Origin: Sedimentisphaerales bacterium
GTDB taxonomy: Bacteria > Planctomycetota > Phycisphaerae > Sedimentisphaerales > Anaerobacaceae
Assembly: GCA_030630905.1 (NCBI GenBank)
Contig: DAOVMB010000018.1
Location: 1 to 13,922 of the forward strand
DNA: 13,922 bases
Reading direction: 5' to 3'
The translations under genes were made by a program, and so were the position numbers. Below the pieces are notes generated by a model that worked only from the letters and a program-made list of their open reading frames with translations, had not been told where the DNA came from and ran no database searches. Every line of letters begins with the position of its first letter. The first letter of the stretch is position 1. Below are positions 8,984 through 13,922 of this stretch, in pieces.

Positions 8984-9327
8984 ATGAACCAAACAGAGTA
9001 ATCAGTTATAGTCTTATTGTCCTATGCATTCTTGCGATAATAATCTGCGTAAATGCTGAAGCCAATCCACAAGCAAGAACGCTTTCCGTCAACGGCCACA
9101 TATTCCGAGACTTGAATAAGGACGGCAAACTCGATTCTTATGAGAACCGGTGTCTACCTGCTGGCAAACGCGTCAACGATCTGCTAGAGCAGATGAGCCT
9201 TGAGGAGATGGTTGGCTTGATGTTCTGCCCCATTATCGGGATGCACCCAGATGGATCGCTCGTTGAAGACCAGTCTTTCTATTCACAGATTGGAAGCACT
9301 GAGGCGATTATCAGGAGGCATATCTCC
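8984..9327 (+). pseudogene. GH3 beta-glucosidase-like gene, N-terminal remnant
   Basis: GH3 enzymes release glucose or xylose from the ends of beta-linked oligosaccharides. A ribosome binding site (AGGAG, about 8 nt) precedes ATG 8984, but that frame stops after MNQTE. One base later the correct frame opens: a signal peptide (ISYSLIVLCILAIIICVNAEA), then NGHIFRDLNKDGKLDSYEN, RVNDLLEQMSLEEMVGLMF, IGMHPDGSLVED and TEAIIRRHISH, the typical mature N-terminus of exported planctomycete/Bacteroidetes-type GH3 proteins. A missing base, probably in an A-run near 8992, would explain the break. Homology ends at about 9327, so over 80% of the enzyme, including the catalytic Asp, is absent. The frame stays open to 9441 but with sequence I do not recognise. 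The stretch 8864-8983 upstream holds no gene or clear terminator. Confidence 0.72.
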
Positions 9328-9374
9328 CATGAAGGCAGCTTTCTTCCCATGCGTCCTGAAGTAGTAGCTCTCCA

Positions 9375-9443
9375 CTGGGTATTTGGCGACAAACCACGAA
9401 GTCGCATGTCCGCTATCATCCGGCATCTTAGTTCTTCATGATC
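9375..9443 (-). pseudogene. Tyrosine-integrase-like N-terminal scrap
   Basis: On the minus strand a 23-residue piece reads DHEELRCRMIADMRLRGL then SPNTQ. This matches the usual opening of XerC/D-type or IS91-linked integrases (ELR.RMIEDM.LRGLSP.TQ), where the core-binding SAM-like domain starts. An ATG at 9439 has a good ribosome binding site (AAGGAG) but is out of frame with this piece and hits TAA after three codons. The frame that carries the homology would need a TTG at 9464. After NTQ no integrase sequence is recognisable in any frame, so at most the first tenth of a gene remains. It is too short to be sure. Confidence 0.4.
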
Positions 9444-9446
9444 CTG

Positions 9447-9509
9447 CTCCTTTCGACAAAGCAAAAACGTGCCGTCTTACTCCCACAGCGAGAGTAATGT
9501 CGAAAGGAG
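9447..9509. repeat. 12-bp perfect inverted repeat beside integrase scrap
   Basis: CTCCTTTCGACA (9447-9458) and TGTCGAAAGGAG (9498-9509) are exact reverse complements separated by 39 nt. Inside lies a second inverted pair, TTACTC (9477-9482) and GAGTAA (9492-9497), the latter touching the right outer arm. The left arm holds the ribosome binding site of the minus-strand integrase-like reading frame. It could be a recombination site, a regulatory hairpin or an element end. No T-run follows on either side, so it does not look like a terminator. Confidence 0.6.
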
Positions 9510-9654
9510 TATTATCGCCTATTAACTCTGTGGAGAATACCTTGGCTACTGGATTAAAATCACCCACCACAAACATGCTACGGCATCAGCCGTTTCGTCC
9601 AACAAAGAATTTCCCCACCCATAACTGACGGATTAGAATAAAGTACTTTTTTCC
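9510..9654. other. Intergenic stretch, no gene seen
   Basis: A plus-strand frame is open through 9383-9628, but its start lies inside the integrase scrap and the translation is not recognisable. I regard it as non-coding, possibly the upstream part of the element that carried the integrase. Confidence 0.4.
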
Positions 9655-9684
9655 TTGACGGAAACGTAGCTTATTGTGTATAGT
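9655..9684 (+). promoter_or_regulatory. Sigma-70-like promoter for the LamG gene
   Basis: TTGACG (9655-9660), an 18-bp spacer and TATAGT (9679-9684), followed by AT-rich sequence. It is the best promoter match before the LamG gene and implies a 5' leader of about 430 nt, within which lie the hairpin at 9736 and a six-codon ORF. Confidence 0.5.
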
Positions 9685-9735
9685 TAATATAAATGAAGTT
9701 TGTGTCTGCGTAGTCAGGCATCTGTGGTTTTAACA

Positions 9736-9780
9736 CCTCCAGCGAGCAAAAATCTCGCAGATTTTCGATGGAGGAGGAGT
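9736..9780 (+). promoter_or_regulatory. Leader hairpin that can sequester a Shine-Dalgarno sequence
   Basis: CCTCCA (9736-9741) pairs with TGGAGG (9769-9774), the first part of the run GGAGGAGGAG. Inside, two mutually exclusive stems are possible: GCGAG (9742-9746) with CTCGC (9754-9758), or AAAATCT (9749-9755) with AGATTTT (9759-9765) around a CGC loop. This is what a translational switch or attenuator would look like. I do not recognise a known riboswitch class. Confidence 0.45.
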
Positions 9781-9784
9781 TATC

Positions 9785-9805
9785 ATGCAGGGTATAGAGT
9801 CTTGA
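9785..9805 (+). CDS. Possible six-codon leader peptide (MQGIES)
   Basis: ATG-CAG-GGT-ATA-GAG-TCT-TGA follows GGAGGAGGAG with 4-nt spacing to the last G, one of the strongest ribosome binding sites in the window. The layout resembles that at 10120 (GAAGGAGGATTATT-ATG), so it may instead be the decayed start of an older gene. No run of a single regulatory amino acid is present, so classical amino-acid attenuation is not supported. Confidence 0.3.
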   Translation: MQGIES

Positions 9806-10119
9806 GCGGGAACTATGTGTTTCGCGGTTAAAATTTTTATATTTCTATGAACAGCTAATATTGAGCTTTTGAAGGAAGGAGGTAGCGTCAAGTCGTAACA
9901 AATTATCCTGGGCAAGCATAGGTAGTTAGTAAGTGCAAAAAATTAATATCGGCCGCTTTGTTTGTAGTTGCTTGCACCTGCCGGCACCACCGTATTTTCT
10001 TGCGAGAACTATAACGAGGATTTCATAGGCACAGGTATTTGTTACAAACAACGGGTGTTTTGGTGTGTGGCCAAAACATGATTCATAACTATTTTAACTC
10101 TTTTTGAAGGAGGATTATT
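9806..10119 (+). other. Long untranslated leader before the LamG gene
   Basis: About 310 nt without a gene. It holds a perfect 8-bp hairpin TGTTTTGG/CCAAAACA (10056-10063 and 10071-10078, 7-nt loop), a GTGCAA/TTGCAC pair spanning roughly 9935-9980, and a second strong ribosome-binding-like run (AAGGAAGGAGG near 9872-9882) with no start codon after it. The final GAAGGAGG (6 nt before ATG 10120) is the ribosome binding site of the next gene. Whether these elements form one folded RNA cannot be decided by eye. Confidence 0.4.
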
Positions 10120-13100
10120 ATGTGTAAAAAATTGGTTTATTCAACTTTTTTTGTTTTGGTGCTGTTTCTGACCAGTAACGCCTTCACTGCTGAGGATCCG
10201 TCTCTGATCATATACTATTCCTTTGACGAAGTTGGTGAAATTATCGCGGACCAATCCGGCAAAGGCCATGACGGCGTTGTAGTCGGCGACGTCACAGCAG
10301 ATCCCGGGGGCAAGGTCAATGGAGCTGCCAAATTCGAAGGCACGCTTGGACCGGCAAGCGAGAGTTACCTCGACCTGGATGGCCCAAGTTTTCCTGCCGA
10401 AGATATTCCAACATCCGGCATGACGCTCGCCGCCTGGATAAAATGTGAGAATACAGGCGGGCATCACGCTATATTCAACGCCAGAGCATCTGACGGGACC
10501 TGGCTTATTCACCCTGAGGCCCGCAGTAACGGCGAATTTAGGTGGCTGCTCCGCGCTCATGGCATGACTACAATCTTCGACGTACGTGCAGGTGTTGTAC
10601 CGTGGGGTGAATGGGTACATTTTGCAGGCATATACGACAAAGTATCCGGTAAGGCGTATGTGTATAACAACGGGGAATTGGTTGGGGAGGCAAACGTTGA
10701 AACTCCCTTGGATATAGCCGGAGATTATGACCAGGGTGCTCGCGTTGGATACAATATTGATGCCGCAAGACCTTTCACGGGGCTTATGGACGAATTCTTC
10801 TTGTACAATCGGGCGCTGTCACAAGCCGAAATCAAGGAAATCATGCAAGGTCTGGGTTTTCCGTATGCCTTTAGCCCCAATCCGGCTGATGGTGCCATGC
10901 ATGAGGATACTTGGGCAACCCTTAGCTGGTCGCCGGGAAATTTTGCAGACTCGCACGATGTGTATTTCGGCGATAATCTTGATGATGTGAAGAACGGAAC
11001 CGGCGATACGTTCCGAGGCAACCAAATTACGATGTTCCTTGTCGCCGGCTTTCCCGGATATCCCTATCCGGATGGTCTTGTTCCGGGCACAACTTACTAC
11101 TGGCGGATCGATGAGGTCAATGACCTGAACCCAGACAGTCCGTGGAAAGGCGATGTCTGGAGCTTTAGCGTTCCCCCCAAGACTGCCTATAACCCAGCCC
11201 CGCCTGATGGTGCCGAGTTTGTAGACCTGAGTGTGGAGCTTAGCTGGACAAAAGGTTTCGGTGCGATATCACACACCGTGTATTTCGGCGATAATTTAGA
11301 CGATGTGGACAACGCCACCGGCGGCGATTCCCAGGGAGGGGCAACCTATACCCCCGGCACCCTTGAATTAGAGAAGGTTTATTACTGGCGGGTCGATGAA
11401 TTTGATGCCGTCGACACGTATAAAGGCGATATCTGGGGATTTACGACTCCGGGCGCCGTCGGGAGCCCAAATCCGTCTAATGGCGCCACGGGTGTGAAGA
11501 TGACACCTACTCTTAGCTGGAATCCGGGAGATAGTGCTACTTCGCATGATGTATACTTCGGCACCAACAAAGATACCGTACGCAACGCAACTACAGCTTC
11601 ACCGGAATACAAAGGCAACAAGGCGCTTGGTTCTGAGAACTATGATCCCGGCAAACTTGACTGGTATGCGACTTACTACTGGCGCGTGGATGCAGTCTAT
11701 GATTCGGGTCCGGTGAAAGGCCTTGTCTGGAGTTTCACGACAGCCGATTTCCTTCTTGTAGATGATTTTGAGGATTACGACGTTGGTAACAACGAGATAT
11801 GGTGGGCGTGGAAAGATGGGCTTGGCTATGTTGAGCATGGTGATGAACCGGCTTATCCCGGCAACGGCACGGGTTCGGCCGTGGGTGACGAGACGACTCC
11901 TTCTTATTGTGAAGAAATAATCGTCCACGGCGGCGGAAAGTCAATGCCGGTGGCTTACGACAACAACAAGCAGGGCTACGAATTATATTCAGAGGTAGCC
12001 AAGACGTTGGGCACCACGCGTGATTGGACCGAAGAAGGCGTTACGAAACTGTCACTGTGGTTCCATGGTGATGCGGCTAATTCTGCCGAGCGATTGTTTG
12101 TCGCTCTAAACGGCAGCGCTGTGGTCTATCATGATGATCCTGCTGTGACACAGACGGGTGAATGGACCGAGTGGGTCATCGGCCTGAAGGCGTTTGCCGA
12201 CCAGGACGTTGACCTTACCAATGTCGATACGATTTCTATTGGTCTCGGCGATAAGAACAATCCACAGGCCGGCGGTTCGGGTAAGATGTACATCGATGAC
12301 ATTCGGCTGTATCGCCCGGCAGCGGATCTTGTCTTCAAGCTGGATGTCGGCAATTCACATAATGCCGAAGAGCTCGAAGAAGGCTTTACTTCCTTTACCA
12401 TTGCTGATAGTGGCTCTCAGGTAGATGGGATTACGGTTGAGTTCGGTGGTACTCTTGACTCACGCCGCCGCGGCGCACCTGCCGGAGTACCTTCCGAGCA
12501 GATTTATCGCGATTTTATATTCTCGCGGCCGGGCGCAATGACGGTCACGCTGTCGGGTCTGGCGGCCAACACAACCTATGAGATAACAATCTACGCTTAT
12601 GATACGCTCAGCAAAGAGCTTCGGGTCACGGATTGGACAGCCAACGGGATATTTGTTTGTCAGACTGTGTTCGATGGTAATCAGGATCCGCCCACGGCTG
12701 AAGATGACTATGCTTTTACCGGAAAAGCCACCGCAGACAGTACCGGCGCAATCTTTCTGGAAAGCGCCCCCGGTGAGGGCACCCACGAGCCATCAGGTGC
12801 AAACCACCCATTCGCTTTTCTCAATGCCCTGGTGCTTGTCGCCACAGAACCTGAACCGGTCGTCGCGGACGAGTCTCTGATTATATACTATTCCTTTGAC
12901 GAAGTCAGTGATATTGTCGCGGACCAGTCCGGCAAAGGCCATGACGGCGTTGTAGTCGGTGACGTTACGGCAGATGCCAACGGCATGTACAATGGAGCTG
13001 CCAATTTCGCAAGCAGCGGTTACCTCGACCTGGACGGCCCAAGTATTCCTGCCGAAGATATTCCGACATCCGCCTTTACGCTCGCCGCCTGGACAAACGT

Positions 13101-13581
13101 TGATGGTACAAGCAGTAAGAACGCGATATTCAATGCCAAAGCAACTGACCCTGACGCCGGCCATGTTTGGCTTATCCATCCCGAGATTCGCATCGGAGAC
13201 AACGATTACAGGTTCACTCTAAGAGGCGCCGGCAGTACCAAAATTGGCGACATCGATCACGGCAAAACAGGGTATCCTTCCAGTCCGGGGATTGGAGATA
13301 CGAGGCCCAATGAATGGGTCCACGTTGCAATGACTTACAGCAAAGCGGACGCAAGGATGACTCTGTACGTCGACGGCCAAATTGTCCTGAGAAGAGGTGG
13401 AGATGGTGCTGGAGATCCCATTGATAACGCTATAGATATAGCCGGAAATTGGGATTTGGGTGCCCGCGTTGGATATAATATTGACGATGCCAGGCACTAC
13501 ACCGGCCTTATGGACGAGTTCTATATGTTCAAGCGGGCGCTGTCGCAGGACGAGATTCTGGAACTTATGGAAGGTCCGTGA
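10120..13581 (+). CDS. Exported LamG / FN3-like modular protein
   Basis: ATG 10120 has an excellent ribosome binding site (GAAGGAGG, 6 nt) and gives a signal peptide at once (KKLVYSTFFVLVLFLTSNAFTA, cleavage near 23-24). In 1153 residues: LamG-like 27-246 (concanavalin-A-like fold; SLIIYYSFDE, MTLAAWIKC, GLMDEFFLYNRALSQAEI); three FN3-like modules at about 249-351, 352-442 and 443-543 (HDVYFG, YYWRVDE, WSFTT); the EDY module 545-733, closely related to the one in the first gene; a malectin/galactose-binding-like module 734-908 (LDVGNS, DFIFSR, NALVLVA); and LamG-like copy 2, 919-1153, nearly a duplicate of the first. No hydrolase, dockerin, PEP-CTERM or transmembrane anchor is visible. LamG and jelly-roll modules usually bind glycans, so a secreted or surface glycan-binding role is inferred. 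A separate promoter and a terminator suggest a monocistronic gene. Confidence 0.95.
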   Translation: MCKKLVYSTFFVLVLFLTSNAFTAEDPSLIIYYSFDEVGEIIADQSGKGHDGVVVGDVTADPGGKVNGAAKFEGTLGPASESYLDLDGPSFPAEDIPTSGMTLAAWIKCENTGGHHAIFNARASDGTWLIHPEARSNGEFRWLLRAHGMTTIFDVRAGVVPWGEWVHFAGIYDKVSGKAYVYNNGELVGEANVETPLDIAGDYDQGARVGYNIDAARPFTGLMDEFFLYNRALSQAEIKEIMQGLGFPYAFSPNPADGAMHEDTWATLSWSPGNFADSHDVYFGDNLDDVKNGTGDTFRGNQITMFLVAGFPGYPYPDGLVPGTTYYWRIDEVNDLNPDSPWKGDVWSFSVPPKTAYNPAPPDGAEFVDLSVELSWTKGFGAISHTVYFGDNLDDVDNATGGDSQGGATYTPGTLELEKVYYWRVDEFDAVDTYKGDIWGFTTPGAVGSPNPSNGATGVKMTPTLSWNPGDSATSHDVYFGTNKDTVRNATTASPEYKGNKALGSENYDPGKLDWYATYYWRVDAVYDSGPVKGLVWSFTTADFLLVDDFEDYDVGNNEIWWAWKDGLGYVEHGDEPAYPGNGTGSAVGDETTPSYCEEIIVHGGGKSMPVAYDNNKQGYELYSEVAKTLGTTRDWTEEGVTKLSLWFHGDAANSAERLFVALNGSAVVYHDDPAVTQTGEWTEWVIGLKAFADQDVDLTNVDTISIGLGDKNNPQAGGSGKMYIDDIRLYRPAADLVFKLDVGNSHNAEELEEGFTSFTIADSGSQVDGITVEFGGTLDSRRRGAPAGVPSEQIYRDFIFSRPGAMTVTLSGLAANTTYEITIYAYDTLSKELRVTDWTANGIFVCQTVFDGNQDPPTAEDDYAFTGKATADSTGAIFLESAPGEGTHEPSGANHPFAFLNALVLVATEPEPVVADESLIIYYSFDEVSDIVADQSGKGHDGVVVGDVTADANGMYNGAANFASSGYLDLDGPSIPAEDIPTSAFTLAAWTNVDGTSSKNAIFNAKATDPDAGHVWLIHPEIRIGDNDYRFTLRGAGSTKIGDIDHGKTGYPSSPGIGDTRPNEWVHVAMTYSKADARMTLYVDGQIVLRRGGDGAGDPIDNAIDIAGNWDLGARVGYNIDDARHYTGLMDEFYMFKRALSQDEILELMEGP
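10201..10872 (+). repeat. LamG module, copy 1 of an internal duplication
   Basis: It shares long, nearly identical DNA with 12871-13596, including a perfect stretch of about 30 bp over the codons for SGKGHDGVVV. Similarity runs on into the linker GFPYAF at 10852-10872. Confidence 0.85.
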
Positions 13582-13596
13582 TTTCCGTTCGCCTTT
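12871..13596 (+). repeat. LamG module, copy 2, extending past the stop codon
   Basis: It matches copy 1 from the codons for SLIIYYSFDE to the end of the domain, with a few extra residues in the copy 2 middle part. After the TGA at 13579-13581 the DNA still reads TTTCCGTTCGCCTTT, matching the linker TTTCCGTATGCCTTT after copy 1. The stop therefore arose inside a copied linker. Confidence 0.8.
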
Positions 13597-13702
13597 GGAC
13601 TTTGACCTGGCGGATGTGTGGCTTGGGAAGCGACTGTGGCCGGAGCAGGCTGTAATCAGTATATGCGAGGCCAAGTCGTTAGCTAATGATTGTGCATTAG
13701 TT

Positions 13703-13745
13703 CGGGGCCTATACTAAGTGATTTGGTATAGGCCCCGTTTGTTTT
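13703..13745 (+). terminator. Rho-independent terminator after the LamG gene
   Basis: CGGGGCCTATAC (13703-13714) pairs perfectly with GTATAGGCCCCG (13726-13737), followed by TTTGTTTTT. It lies about 120 nt after the stop codon. It shares ATTTGGTATAGGCCCC with the terminator at 2793. Confidence 0.88.
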
Positions 13746-13836
13746 TAGGGTAATACAGATACTAAGGCCGCTAAGGCTTAAACTTGCGATATGTGAACGA
13801 TCAAGTAAATGGAAGAACAAGACAAAAGTTCAAACA

Positions 13837-13878
13837 TGACCTGGCTCCGCCACAGGTGAGCGAAGCCGAAAGAGGTCA
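13837..13878. repeat. Imperfect inverted repeat near the right edge
   Basis: TGACCT-GGCT (13837-13846) pairs with AGCC (13864-13867) and AGGTCA (13873-13878), with a 5-nt bulge. There is no T-run. The surrounding 13746-13922 has no coding frame I can support. Confidence 0.4.
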
Positions 13879-13922
13879 AAGGCAAAAGTGGCAAAACGCA
13901 AGACGCCATCCGCTGAACGCTA

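Noticed and set aside
9383..9628. 81-residue plus-strand ORF
   Set aside because: It runs antisense to the integrase scrap and through the inverted repeat, and the translation has no recognisable feature.
9890..9901. AAGTCGTAACAA, identical to a conserved stretch near the 3' end of 16S rRNA
   Set aside because: Only 12 bases match. The sequence on both sides does not continue as 16S rRNA, so it is chance or at most a tiny fragment.
10141..10620. 159-residue minus-strand ORF
   Set aside because: It is antisense to the LamG domain and a similar antisense ORF appears opposite LamG copy 2, as expected of a shadow of a duplicated gene.
1..13922. CRISPR arrays, tRNAs, known riboswitches
   Set aside because: I saw no regularly spaced repeats, no cloverleaf with a T-loop motif, and no recognisable riboswitch core by eye.

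Overview
The window looks like chromosomal DNA from a Planctomycetota bacterium, most likely class Phycisphaerae (Sedimentisphaerales-like). This is inferred from domain vocabulary, not from a marker gene. It holds very large secreted proteins built from LamG, F5/8-type (discoidin), FN3-like 'HDVYFG...YYWRVDE' modules, lamin-tail (LTD), chitobiase-C-terminal-like and CotH modules, an XylR-type regulator, and moderate GC.

Layout: (1) 1-2739, the 3' part of a modular extracellular protein gene (start outside the window), closed by a strong intrinsic terminator. (2) 2829-4037, a decayed stretch: two short hairpin repeats, a minus-strand remnant of an IS110-family transposase, and a plus-strand XylR-type regulator with a lost N-terminus, one frameshift and two in-frame TAG codons. 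(3) 4038-4342, an intergenic region with a plausible promoter overlapping an 8-bp tandem repeat. (4) 4343-8863, an intact gene for a 1506-residue exported LTD/chitobiase-C/CotH/LTD protein. (5) 8864-9650, another decayed stretch: the N-terminus of a GH3 beta-glucosidase-like gene with a broken start, facing a minus-strand integrase-like N-terminal scrap and a 12-bp perfect inverted repeat. (6) 9655-10119, a promoter-like sequence and a leader of about 430 nt with a hairpin that can hide a strong Shine-Dalgarno sequence, followed by a six-codon ORF. (7) 10120-13581, an intact gene for a 1153-residue exported LamG/FN3-like protein, closed by a terminator related to the first one. (8) 13746-13922, a short tail with an imperfect inverted repeat and no gene.

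The three large genes all read rightward but look like separate transcription units. The outer two share a module of about 190 residues at clear DNA-level similarity and a 16-nt identical terminator core, so they are paralogues built from the same parts. The GH3 and XylR remnants suggest the locus once served sensing and breakdown of plant- or algal-type polysaccharide. What remains intact is carbohydrate-binding or surface-adhesion type protein without a recognisable hydrolase. No complete new system is evident. The best leads are the structured leader before the last gene, the inverted repeat next to the integrase scrap, the uncharacterised duplicated modules and the CotH protein architecture.
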